36,214 nt of DNA, from assembly GCA_041580375.1 (NCBI GenBank), contig JBFGDZ010000014.1:1-36214 (forward strand), written 5' to 3'. Below, piece after piece: positions 26,709-34,221 of this stretch. The stretch comes from JAPUIN01 sp041580375 (GTDB lineage: Bacteria; Acidobacteriota; Polarisedimenticolia; Gp22-AA2). The notes below the pieces were generated by a model. It saw only the letters and a program-made list of their open reading frames with translations. It had not been told where the DNA came from and did no database searches. Made by a program: the position numbers and the translations under genes. Within the stretch, counting starts at the first letter, position 1, and the number at the start of each line of letters is the position of its first letter.

Positions 26709-27350
26709 ATGGCGAGAACGCGCCGCTCCGAGTACGAGAAGAGCAACCGGCACCGGACCCTTCCCCTGCCGGACGCCGGCCCCGCGGCCGTGGCGGCGCG
26801 CCGACTGCTCGAGGCCGGGGACGCCCCATCGCGCCAGCGGCTCGGCGCCGAACTGATCGCCCTCATCTCCTCCCGGACCGGCGTCAGCGTCCCGGAGCTG
26901 GTCGTCCCCGACGCGCAGCAGCCTCACCAGCGGCGGGACGGCCGGATCGTCTACAGCATGCAGGGCGAGTACACGCGGCGCGTCCCTTCCCGGGACGATC
27001 CGCGGGTCGCCCGCGGAGGCAGGCCGATCGGCCGCATCCGAATCCTCAACCGCACGCCGGCGCGCGGGAACGTGGTGCGCGCGACCGCCTTTCTGAACAC
27101 GCTCCTGCACGAGTTCTGCCACCATCACGACGCGGAATCGCTCGGCCTGGAGAGGTCATTCCACACGGCCGGTTTCTACGCCCGCGTCCGCCACCTGAGG
27201 GATCAGATCCTGGCCGGATCCCCCGCGGCGATCCCGATCATCCATCCGCGCCGCGACCGGGAAGTCCGCGCGGCGCCCCGGGCCCGCATTCCCGCGGAGA
27301 ACCCGGACATGCTCCTGGCCCGTCTCTGGGCTATAATCCGCGACCTCTGA
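26709..27350 (+). CDS. Small HEXXH zinc-metalloprotease-like protein
   Basis: A 213-residue soluble protein with a zinc-protease core. HEFCH (134-138) is followed by HHD and then SFHTAGFYARV, where H152 could be the third zinc ligand, a layout reminiscent of SprT-like or other small metallopeptidases. The N-terminal region is basic (MARTRRSEYEKSNRHRT), and the middle includes GRPIGRIRILNRTPARGNVV. No signal peptide is visible, so it probably works in the cytoplasm. The substrate is unknown. The galU promoter lies within its last codons. It is divergent from serS; a weak -10-like GATGAT lies 8 nt before its ATG. Confidence 0.65.
   Translation: MARTRRSEYEKSNRHRTLPLPDAGPAAVAARRLLEAGDAPSRQRLGAELIALISSRTGVSVPELVVPDAQQPHQRRDGRIVYSMQGEYTRRVPSRDDPRVARGGRPIGRIRILNRTPARGNVVRATAFLNTLLHEFCHHHDAESLGLERSFHTAGFYARVRHLRDQILAGSPAAIPIIHPRRDREVRAAPRARIPAENPDMLLARLWAIIRDL
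27332..27337 (+). promoter_or_regulatory. -10 box for galU inside the upstream gene
   Basis: TATAAT lies within the last codons of the preceding gene and ends 14 nt before the galU ATG. A transcript from it would have a leader of only about 8 nt. Confidence 0.5.
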
Positions 27351-27351
27351 C

Positions 27352-28317
27352 ATGTCTCCTTCACGACCCCGCTCTTCGCCGATCCGCAAGGCCGTCTTCC
27401 CGGCGGCCGGGCTCGGCACCCGCTTCCTTCCCGCCACCAAGGCGCAGCCGAAGGAGATGCTCCCTCTCGTCGACAAACCGGCGATCCAGTACGTCGTCGA
27501 GGAGGCGGTCGCCTCAGGGATCGACACGATCATCATCGTGACCGGACGCGGCAAGTCGGCGATCGAGGATCACTTCGACATCGCGTACGAGCTCGAACGC
27601 GAGCTGAAGGAGCGCGGCAAGGACGACCTGCTCCGCCAGGTCCGGTCGATCTCGGACCTGGTCAGCATCTCGTACGTGCGCCAGAAAAAGGCCCTCGGCC
27701 TGGGGCACGCCATCCTGATGGCCAGGGATCTCGTGGGGCGGGAGCCGTTCGCGGTCTTTCTGGGCGACGACATCATCCAGTCGCGCGTGCCGGTCATGCG
27801 CCAGATGATCGATCTCTACCGGCGCCGGCGCGGCACCTACGTCGCGGTGGAGAAGGTGGATCCGGCCCGGTCGCGCGACTACGGGATGGTCGCCGTCCGG
27901 CCGGGCACCGGCCGGGCGCAGCGGGTGCTGGATCTGGTCGAGAAGCCGGCCCCCGAAGAGGCGCCGTCCGACCTGGCGATCATCGGACGCTACATCCTGG
28001 AGCCGGAGATCTTCGACGCTCTGGAGTCGACCCGCCCGGGCCGGGGAGGAGAGATCCAGCTCACCGACGCGCTGCGCGCCCAGGCGCGCCGCCGGCCGAT
28101 CTTCGCCTGCCGTTTCAAGGGCATCCGCTACGACACGGGCAACAAGCTGGGGTTCCTCAAGGCGACGGTGGAATTCGCCCTACGGAGGCCCGATCTCGGC
28201 GGAGAGTTCAGGGAGTACCTGCGCGCTCTCGACCTGGACGGCGCCGGCCTCCGGTCCCGGCCCGCCCGCATCGATCGCCGCCCGCGCCGGAGCACCCGCG
28301 CCGCACGGGACGCCTAG
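27352..28317 (+). CDS. galU: UTP-glucose-1-phosphate uridylyltransferase
   Basis: A 321-residue nucleotidyltransferase that makes UDP-glucose from UTP and glucose-1-phosphate. The signature FPAAGLGTRFLPATKAQPKE is followed by the active-site MLPLVDKPAIQYVVEEAVAS, TGRGKSAIEDHFDIAYELE, the metal-binding LGDDII, and GGEIQLTDALRA, then RFKGIRYDTGNKLGFLKATV. The C terminus ends in an Arg-rich tail (RPARIDRRPRRSTRAARDA) that GalU usually lacks. The ATG directly follows the stop of the previous gene. No ribosome binding site is seen. UDP-glucose could feed the glycosyltransferase at 18.3 kb. Confidence 0.95.
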   Translation: MSPSRPRSSPIRKAVFPAAGLGTRFLPATKAQPKEMLPLVDKPAIQYVVEEAVASGIDTIIIVTGRGKSAIEDHFDIAYELERELKERGKDDLLRQVRSISDLVSISYVRQKKALGLGHAILMARDLVGREPFAVFLGDDIIQSRVPVMRQMIDLYRRRRGTYVAVEKVDPARSRDYGMVAVRPGTGRAQRVLDLVEKPAPEEAPSDLAIIGRYILEPEIFDALESTRPGRGGEIQLTDALRAQARRRPIFACRFKGIRYDTGNKLGFLKATVEFALRRPDLGGEFREYLRALDLDGAGLRSRPARIDRRPRRSTRAARDA

Positions 28318-28323
28318 GGCCTC

Positions 28324-28638
28324 CTAGGATTTCGGTTTGGAGCCGCCAGCGTCGGACTTCGGCGCCGCCTTCTTTCCCTTGCCGGCGGCGTCCTCCTTAG
28401 CGGTCGATCCGGAGTCCTTCTCCTTGCCGTCTTTGTCCGCGGACCCCTTCGAACCCCCCTTGCGCGCGTAGTCGGTGACGTACCAGCCGCTCCCCTTGAA
28501 CTGGATGCCGGGGGCGGAGATCAGCTTGCGAACCGATCCCCGGCACGAGGGGCATTTCTTCACCGGGGGGTCGGAGAACTTCTGGATTCGTTCAAAGCGA
28601 TGGCGACAGCTGCGGCACTCGTACTCGTAGAGCGGCAA
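28324..28638 (-). CDS. FmdB-type zinc ribbon protein
   Basis: A 104-residue small protein. It begins MPLYEYECRSCRHRFERIQK and has CPSCRG, giving the four-Cys zinc ribbon of the FmdB family, then KLISAPGIQFKGSGWYVTDY, also typical. The C-terminal 45 residues are low-complexity Lys/Gly/Ser/Asp, a common tail in this family. The function is not established; members are often called putative regulatory proteins. The TTG start is supported by AAGGAGGA 6 nt upstream. It is convergent with galU (6-bp gap). Confidence 0.9.
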   Translation of the reverse strand: MPLYEYECRSCRHRFERIQKFSDPPVKKCPSCRGSVRKLISAPGIQFKGSGWYVTDYARKGGSKGSADKDGKEKDSGSTAKEDAAGKGKKAAPKSDAGGSKPKS

Positions 28639-28709
28639 GCGGATTCCTCCTTCGCGGCGCGGCCGGCGCGATCCGGGCGGATCGGCGGCTGCGGCGGCGC
28701 GATTCGGGA

Positions 28710-28717
28710 ATTATATT
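28710..28717. promoter_or_regulatory. Divergent -10 region
   Basis: ATTATATT reads as TATAAT on the minus strand (toward the zinc-ribbon gene) and TATATT on the plus strand (toward the HEXXH/TPR gene). It is the only AT-rich run in this 144-bp intergenic gap. The -35 regions are unclear. Confidence 0.4.
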
Positions 28718-28782
28718 GAAAAGAACGCCCTTCGTCGCGCCCGGCCCTCCGCGGCCGGGCGCGCGGCGCGGCAGGAGGACGC

Positions 28783-30675
28783 ATGCAGCCGTTTCAGAGG
28801 ACACGCGAGACCGGGCCGGTGACGACGCGACGCTCCGAACGCGGCCGTCGCTATGACCCGGTCAGGCTCCTGGCGCTCGGTCTGGCGGTCCTCCTCGCCT
28901 CGTCCCGGCCGGCCCACTCCCTGCCCGACGAGGAGGATCGCTGGATTCGCGTGGAGACGGCCCACTTCACTTTGTTCAGCAACGCGTCCCCCGACCACAC
29001 GATCCAGGTCGGCCGACGGCTCGAGTTGTTCCGTCTGGCGCTCTCGCGCTTCGAGCCGGGTTTGACCGTGCACTCCCCGCAGCCGACGGCCATCTACGTG
29101 TTCAGGGATGATGCGTCGTTCAGGCCCTACAAGAAGCGGTTCGGAGGCGCCGTCGACGATCTGGCAGGGTACTTCGTGGCGGAGCGTGACGGCAATTATG
29201 TCGGACTGAACGCGAGCCCCCGGGGGAATCCGTTCGCCCCCGTCTACCACGAGTACGTGCACTACTTCATCAACAACAATTTCCCCAACGTTCCCCTCTG
29301 GTTCAACGAGGGGATCGCCGAGTGCTTCAGCACGTTCCGGCCCGCCGGATCAAAGCTCGAGATCGGCCGGCCGATCGAGACGTACATCGAGAGGCTCGAG
29401 CCCGGCCCTCTCCTGCCGCTGCGCAGGCTGCTGGCGGTCGACACGTCGTCTCCCGAGTACAACGAGCGCGATCGGACCGGCGTCTTCTACGCGCAGTCCT
29501 GGGCCCTGGTGCATTACCTCCTGTGGGGCGAGCCGAACTGGGCCTCCAATCTCGAGGAGCACCTCGCGGACCTCGACGAAAACGCGAATCTGCCGGCCCT
29601 GCTCGGCCTCCCGGATCACGCCGCCGTGGAGGGCCGGCTGCGGCGCTATCTTCAGGAGAGACGCTTCGCCCGGGCGCGCATCGACGCAGGCGGGCTCGCG
29701 GTGGACGGTAATGCCCGCACGATCCCGCTGGCCCGCGCCGAGGCGGTCTACCGGCTGGGCGATCTCCTCGCGCATCTGGGCCCCGGGCACGCGGCCGCCG
29801 CCGAGCGTCACTTCCGCGAGGCCCTGCGTCTCGACCGGGGCCTCGCCTCCGCATGGACCGGACTGGGGTACCTCCGGGACCTCCGCGGCCGGCACGACGA
29901 AGCGGCCGGCTTCTACGATCGGGCCCTGGCGCTCGATCGTGGCGACCCGCTCACGCACTTCCTCTACGCCACCAGCATCATGGAGCGCCATTACGGGGAT
30001 CGGCGCCGGCACCGCCGGCCCCTGGGGCTCTCGAAGCCGCCGCATCTCGAGCGGGCCCGCGCGCTGTTCGCGGAGAGCATCCGACTGCGCCCCGACCTCC
30101 CGGAGGCGTACGCGGGGCTCGGCGCCACCTACGCGTTCGACGAGGCCGATCTCGAGGCGGGGATCGCCGCGCTGGAGGAGGCCCGGCGACGGCTCCCCGC
30201 GCGCATGGACGTCGTCTTCAATCTCATCGGACTGTATGCGCGGCAGGGCGAGCCGCTGGCCGCCCGCGCCCTCCTGGACGTGCTGGCCCGCGCGGGCGAC
30301 CCCGACCTCCTGGCGGACGCCAGGGAGTCGATCCTCCAGGGGGATCTGGTCGCCGCGGCGCGGCATCTGGAGCAGGGGCGGGTGGACGACTCCCTGCGCC
30401 TCCTGCGCCGGGTTCGCTCGAGGACGGCCGATCGCGAGCTGCGATCCGACCTCGACGCCCAGATCGCGCGCATCGAACGGATCCGGAAGACCAACGAGCT
30501 GATCGATGCCTACAACCGGGCCGTCGACCTCGTGACACGACGGCGCTTCGAGGAGGCGGCCGCGATCCTCAGGCGCGTCCTCGCCGAGACGGACGACGAC
30601 AGGCTGCGCAGGAGCGCCTCGACTCTTCTCTCCGATCTGGAGCACGTTCTCGCCGGCGCGCCCCCGCGCCCCTGA
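28783..30675 (+). CDS. Exported HEXXH metallopeptidase-like protein with TPR repeats
   Basis: A 630-residue protein. A basic N terminus leads to a hydrophobic signal segment (LLALGLAVLLASSRPAHS, ending near residue 46). The peptidase-like domain (about 50-310) includes WIRVETAHFTLFSNASPDHT, HEYVH (156-160), and PLWFNEGIAECFS, whose Glu176 or Glu180 could complete a gluzincin zinc site. From about residue 320 there are TPR-like helices (AERHFREALRLDRGLASAWT, DEAAGFYDRALALDRGDP and others) to the end. AGGAGG precedes the ATG. It probably acts in the periplasm or outside; the substrate is unknown. It is followed by murA, which has its own promoter. Confidence 0.78.
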   Translation: MQPFQRTRETGPVTTRRSERGRRYDPVRLLALGLAVLLASSRPAHSLPDEEDRWIRVETAHFTLFSNASPDHTIQVGRRLELFRLALSRFEPGLTVHSPQPTAIYVFRDDASFRPYKKRFGGAVDDLAGYFVAERDGNYVGLNASPRGNPFAPVYHEYVHYFINNNFPNVPLWFNEGIAECFSTFRPAGSKLEIGRPIETYIERLEPGPLLPLRRLLAVDTSSPEYNERDRTGVFYAQSWALVHYLLWGEPNWASNLEEHLADLDENANLPALLGLPDHAAVEGRLRRYLQERRFARARIDAGGLAVDGNARTIPLARAEAVYRLGDLLAHLGPGHAAAAERHFREALRLDRGLASAWTGLGYLRDLRGRHDEAAGFYDRALALDRGDPLTHFLYATSIMERHYGDRRRHRRPLGLSKPPHLERARALFAESIRLRPDLPEAYAGLGATYAFDEADLEAGIAALEEARRRLPARMDVVFNLIGLYARQGEPLAARALLDVLARAGDPDLLADARESILQGDLVAAARHLEQGRVDDSLRLLRRVRSRTADRELRSDLDAQIARIERIRKTNELIDAYNRAVDLVTRRRFEEAAAILRRVLAETDDDRLRRSASTLLSDLEHVLAGAPPRP

Positions 30676-30687
30676 TCGAATCCCGAC

Positions 30688-30693
30688 TATAAT
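30688..30693 (+). promoter_or_regulatory. -10 box for murA
   Basis: A perfect TATAAT ends 8 nt before the murA ATG, with no ribosome binding site in between. Transcription would begin at or next to the start codon. Confidence 0.6.
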
Positions 30694-30701
30694 CCCCCAC
30701 C

Positions 30702-31958
30702 ATGGACAGGATCCGCATTCAGGGCCCCAACCGGCTCGACGGGAGCGTCCGGATCAGCGGCGCCAAGAACGCCGTGCTGCCCGAGATGGCCGCCGCGCTC
30801 CTGCTGGACGGACCGGCCGTGCTGACGAACGTCCCGGCCGTCCGGGACGTGCTGACCATGGCCCGCGTGCTGAGACACCTCGGACTGAAGCAGGTCGTCC
30901 TGCACGACGACTCGCTGCTCATCGAGCCGGGGGACGCGGGCGAGCCGGACGCCCCGTACGAGCTCGTCAAGACGATGCGCGCCTCGGTGCTGGTACTCGG
31001 GCCTCTCCTGGCGCGGCGCGGACGCGCGCGCGTGTCCCTGCCCGGCGGGTGCGCGATCGGGCCGCGGCCGGTCGATCTGCATCTCGCCGCTCTGCGCAGG
31101 ATGGGCGCCGCCATCGAGATCGAGCACGGCTACATGATCGCCTCCTGCCCGCGCCTGCGCGGCGCGGAGATCCGCTTCGAGAAGCCGACCGTGACGGGGA
31201 CGGAGAACATCATGATGGCGGCCGCGCTGGCGGACGGCCGGACGGTGCTCACGGGGTGCGCGCGCGAGCCGGAGATCGCCGATCTGGCGGGTTTCCTGAA
31301 CGCATGCGGAGGACGCGTGCAGGGCGCCGGTACCGACACCATCGTCATCGAGGGCGTGACGAGCCTCACGGGCACCGAGCATCGCGTCATGCCGGATCGG
31401 ATCGAGGCGGGCACGTTCGTCATGGCGGCCGCGGCGACCGGCAGCCGGGTGACCGTGGAGGGCTGCCCGACGGAGCATCTGGAGGCCCTCCTCGAGACCC
31501 TGAGAGACTGCGGCCTCCGCATCGAGCCGTCCGGTGATCGGCTCCTGGTTCACCCCGACGGATCTCTCCGCTCGAACGACGTCACGACGCGCCCTCACCC
31601 GGGATTCCCCACGGATCTTCAGGCGCAGTACATGGCTCTCATGACGCAGGCGCGCGGGTCCGCGCGCATCACCGAGACGATCTTCGAGAACCGCATGATG
31701 CACGTCGGCGAGCTGCGCCGCATGGGCGCCCGGATCGATATCGAGGGGCAGACCGCCGTCGTTCACGGGCCCACCCCTCTGTCGGGCGCCCCCGTCATGG
31801 CGAGCGATCTGCGCGCCTCGGCCTGCCTGATCGTGGCCGGGCTGGCCGCGCAGGGCGAAACGGTCATCGATCGCGCCTACCACATCGATCGTGGTTACGA
31901 GAGAGTCGAGACGAAGTTCCACGCGCTCGGTGCGCGCATCGAGCGCATCGGATCCTAG
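30702..31958 (+). CDS. murA: UDP-N-acetylglucosamine 1-carboxyvinyltransferase (MurA)
   Basis: A 418-residue enzyme of the EPSP synthase fold. It adds enolpyruvate to UDP-GlcNAc in the first committed step of peptidoglycan synthesis. Visible features are the N-terminal RIQGPNRLDGSVRISGAKNA with K22-N23, the active-site loop RVSLPGGCAIGPRPVDLHL with Cys117 (the fosfomycin-target Cys), FEKPTVTGTENIMMAAALAD, and PDRIEAGTFVMAAAATGSRV. The length is normal. The HIT gene follows after 9 bp and is probably co-transcribed. The start codon sits 8 nt after a perfect TATAAT. Confidence 0.96.
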   Translation: MDRIRIQGPNRLDGSVRISGAKNAVLPEMAAALLLDGPAVLTNVPAVRDVLTMARVLRHLGLKQVVLHDDSLLIEPGDAGEPDAPYELVKTMRASVLVLGPLLARRGRARVSLPGGCAIGPRPVDLHLAALRRMGAAIEIEHGYMIASCPRLRGAEIRFEKPTVTGTENIMMAAALADGRTVLTGCAREPEIADLAGFLNACGGRVQGAGTDTIVIEGVTSLTGTEHRVMPDRIEAGTFVMAAAATGSRVTVEGCPTEHLEALLETLRDCGLRIEPSGDRLLVHPDGSLRSNDVTTRPHPGFPTDLQAQYMALMTQARGSARITETIFENRMMHVGELRRMGARIDIEGQTAVVHGPTPLSGAPVMASDLRASACLIVAGLAAQGETVIDRAYHIDRGYERVETKFHALGARIERIGS

Positions 31959-31967
31959 GGAGGAGCC

Positions 31968-32312
31968 ATGGCGGATTGCCTGTTCTGCAAGATCGCGAGA
32001 AAGGAGATCCCCGCGAAGATCGCGTACGAGGACCGGCAGGTGGTCGCCTTCGAGGACATCAAGCCGCAGGCGCCCGTCCACACGCTGATCATCTCCAAAT
32101 CGCACTTCGCCACACTCAACGACGTCGGCGCCGAGCACGAGGGCGTGCTGGGGCACATGATGCTCGTCGCCACCCGCGTGGCGAAGGACAAGGGCCTGCA
32201 CGACAAGGGCTACCGTCTCGTGGCGAACTGTCTGGAGAGCGCCGGCCAGTCGGTCTTTCACATCCACCTTCCTCTCCTCGGAGGGCGCGATTTCTCCTGG
32301 CCGCCCGGATGA
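31968..32312 (+). CDS. HIT family (HinT-like) protein with altered His triad
   Basis: A 114-residue HIT protein. The family hydrolyses nucleoside phosphoramidates and similar nucleotides. It starts ADCLFCKIARKEIPAKIAYE, with the C-x-x-C pair seen in many HinT proteins, and has AFEDIKPQAPVHTLIISKSH. The His triad region reads QSVFHIHLPLLGGRDFSWPP. H98 and the expected nucleophile H100 are present, but the third position is Pro102 where HinT proteins have His. This may change activity or substrate, or reflect a base error (CAT to CCT). GGAGG precedes the ATG. It lies 9 bp after murA. Confidence 0.88.
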   Translation: MADCLFCKIARKEIPAKIAYEDRQVVAFEDIKPQAPVHTLIISKSHFATLNDVGAEHEGVLGHMMLVATRVAKDKGLHDKGYRLVANCLESAGQSVFHIHLPLLGGRDFSWPPG

Positions 32313-32397
32313 GGCTCCCGTCGTCCCGCGCGGGCCCGATGGGCCGGGCGGGGATGCCCGCCGGGATGCCGGTCTCACGTTCCGGCGATCCGCCGGT

Positions 32398-32841
32398 TTG
32401 CGGTTCCTGAGCGTCGGCTGCGCGGCCCTGTTCCTCGGGGGCGCGGTCTCGGTCCTGCTCGAGTCCGGTCTGACGATCGCGGCGTGGATCCTGCTGGCGC
32501 TCGCGGCCCTCAGCCTGGCCAGCGTGATCGGCGCGTACGCCGACCGCTACGTCCTGGAGGAATCGGGGATCCTCTACGAGAACCGGCTGCTCCGGCTGCT
32601 GGGCGCGGCCCCGCGCCGGCTGAGATGGTCGGATGTGGCCCGGGTGCGCGAGCACCGGCGACTGAGCTTCGGACGGCCTGAGGCCCGACCCAGCGCGCTC
32701 TTCCTCATTCCCCGCTCGGGCCGGCGGATGGTGCTCGATTCACTGGAGCGATTCGACGAGGTCCTGAGCATCGTGCGACGGCGCTGCCCGCCCGGGGGCG
32801 GGCGCCGCGACGATCCGGACCCGGCCGGGGGCGGCGTTTAG
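32398..32841 (+). CDS. Small membrane protein with PH-like C-terminal part
   Basis: About 147 residues. Two N-terminal hydrophobic segments (VGCAALFLGGAVSVLLESG and AAWILLALAALSLASVIGAY) are followed by a soluble region (YVLEESGILYENRLLRLLGA, RRLRWSDVARVREHRRLSFG, LFLIPRSGRRMVLDSLERFD). That region resembles a bacterial PH-like domain with its W-x-D-V strand. The start is uncertain: TTG at 32398 is used, with no good ribosome binding site. The last 4 bp overlap the convergent dehydrogenase gene. Function unknown. Confidence 0.55.
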   Translation: MRFLSVGCAALFLGGAVSVLLESGLTIAAWILLALAALSLASVIGAYADRYVLEESGILYENRLLRLLGAAPRRLRWSDVARVREHRRLSFGRPEARPSALFLIPRSGRRMVLDSLERFDEVLSIVRRRCPPGGGRRDDPDPAGGGV

Positions 32842-33842
32842 TATCCGGCTTTCCTGTCGATCTCGTTGACGAGAGGCTTCCTGCGCAGATAACGCCCCAG
32901 GTTGTCCACGAAGATCTCCGCGGCGCGCGCCATGTAGTCCGGGTGCGCGCCGCCGATGTGGGGCGAGATCACGACCCTCGGCATGGACCAGAGCGGGCTC
33001 GTCGCGGGGAGCGGCTCCGTGGCGAAGACATCGAGTCCCGCTCCGGCGATCCATCCCTCGCGGAGAGCGCGCACCAGCGCCGACTCCTGGACGAGCGAAC
33101 CGCGCCCGATGTTGAGGAGGATGGCGCTCGACTTCATGCGCCGCAGCCGCCGCTCGCCCATGAACCCCTCGGTGGCGGGAGTGCGCGGGAGCGCGAGCAC
33201 CAGCACGTCGGCCCTGCGGATCAGCGCGTCCTCGCGCCCGGCCACCAGCAGGCGATCGACGTACTCCGGCTTTTCCCTCGGATTTCGCACGACCCCCCAG
33301 ACCTGCATTCCGAACGCGCGACACCGGATCGCCAGCTCGCGCCCGATCGCGCCCAGCCCGAGAATGCCGATCAGCTTGCCCTGCAACTCCTCGAGCGGCG
33401 GAATCCGGGAGTCGAGCTCGTTCATCGTCCAGCGCCGGGATGCCTGCGCGCGCACGGCATCGGCGATGCCGCGGGTCAGGGCGAGGAGCATGGCCAGCGT
33501 GTGCTCGGCGACGGCCACGGCGTTGACCCCGCGCGACGAGGTCACCCGCACGTTCGTCTCCATCAGGTCGGGATTGAGCACGCGGTCGACTCCGGCCAGC
33601 GGGGTGTGCAGCCAGCTCAGCATCCCGGCCTTGTCGACGTGCCGGCGCGCCAGTCCCCAGGCGAACAGCACCTCGGCGGTCGGGAGGGCCCTGATGAAGT
33701 CGCGCTCGTTTTCCGGCAGGTGCAGCGTGAACGCGGAGCGCGCGCGGCGCCGGATGGCGTCGATCGAGGGCCCGGGCAGCCGCCACATCGGGATGCGGTG
33801 CGGCAGGTAAACGACCAGGTGGCGCGATTTCTTGCCGGTCAT
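32838..33842 (-). CDS. D-isomer-specific 2-hydroxyacid dehydrogenase
   Basis: A 334-residue NAD(P)-dependent oxidoreductase that interconverts 2-hydroxy and 2-keto acids. The Rossmann domain has LQGKLIGILGLGAIGRELAI (GxGxxG). The catalytic residues appear as Arg in NIGRGSLVQE, Glu in VFATEPLP, and His in ISPHIGGAHP. The N terminus (SRHLVVYLPHRIPMWRLPGP) is less typical. The ATG at 33842 is preferred because GAGGAGAGGA lies upstream and the frame before it runs into repeat DNA; a longer frame back to 34358 is spurious. The substrate is not predictable. A -10-like TAGAAT lies about 40 nt upstream. Confidence 0.88.
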   Translation of the reverse strand: MTGKKSRHLVVYLPHRIPMWRLPGPSIDAIRRRARSAFTLHLPENERDFIRALPTAEVLFAWGLARRHVDKAGMLSWLHTPLAGVDRVLNPDLMETNVRVTSSRGVNAVAVAEHTLAMLLALTRGIADAVRAQASRRWTMNELDSRIPPLEELQGKLIGILGLGAIGRELAIRCRAFGMQVWGVVRNPREKPEYVDRLLVAGREDALIRRADVLVLALPRTPATEGFMGERRLRRMKSSAILLNIGRGSLVQESALVRALREGWIAGAGLDVFATEPLPATSPLWSMPRVVISPHIGGAHPDYMARAAEIFVDNLGRYLRRKPLVNEIDRKAGY

Positions 33843-33880
33843 GCGTTCGATCCTCTCCTCGGCCAGCGCCGAAGCGCGAC

Positions 33881-33886
33881 ATTCTA
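33881..33886 (-). promoter_or_regulatory. -10 box for the 2-hydroxyacid dehydrogenase gene
   Basis: TAGAAT on the minus strand, about 38 nt before the start codon. The -35 position would fall in the outer end of repeat family A copy 2. Confidence 0.35.
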
Positions 33887-33901
33887 CTACGGAGATCACA
33901 T

Positions 33902-34095
33902 AGGAGCCTGCGCCGACGAGGCGCGACGCCGTCAGCGCCCGCAACCCCCATGCGCCCGGAGGGTTCGCGCGGCGTGGCGCCGCCCGCTGAGTGGCCGCTC
34001 CTCCTCGATGGATCCCCATCACGTCGTCGCGTCGCCTCCCATCCGGCGCCACGGCGCTCCGAACGCGACCCGACAAAAGACCCGGACAGGCTCCT
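33902..34095 (+). repeat. Palindromic intergenic element, family A, copy 2
   Basis: A 194-bp element. The left end is AGGAGCCTG (then diverged) at 33902; the right end is the inverted AGGAGCCTGTCCG at 34083-34095. Read inverted from the right, its first 52 bases match the first 52 of copy 1 with only about six differences. It shares GATGGATCCCCATC (34007-34020) with copy 1 in the same orientation. It occupies most of the 379-bp gap between the dehydrogenase and uvrA, and contains no gene. Confidence 0.8.
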
Positions 34096-34099
34096 TGGT

Positions 34100-34129
34100 T
34101 TGACACGGTGTCCGCGCATGCCCTAAGAT
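34100..34129 (+). promoter_or_regulatory. uvrA promoter
   Basis: A perfect TTGACA (34100-34105), an 18-nt spacer and TAAGAT (34124-34129). Transcription would begin near 34136, giving a leader of about 86 nt. The -35 box starts five bases after repeat copy 2 ends. No LexA-like operator is recognisable. Confidence 0.6.
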
Positions 34130-34221
34130 CGCGGATCGCTCCGAACATTCGAGCACGGGCCGCCCGCCCCGGCGCGCCGCCGGCGCGCCCGGCGCGCGCC
34201 CGGAGGCCCATCCGCATCGCC

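Noticed and set aside
34096..34221. LexA/SOS operator upstream of uvrA
   Set aside because: No CTGT-N8-ACAG or GAAC-type palindrome is visible near the promoter.
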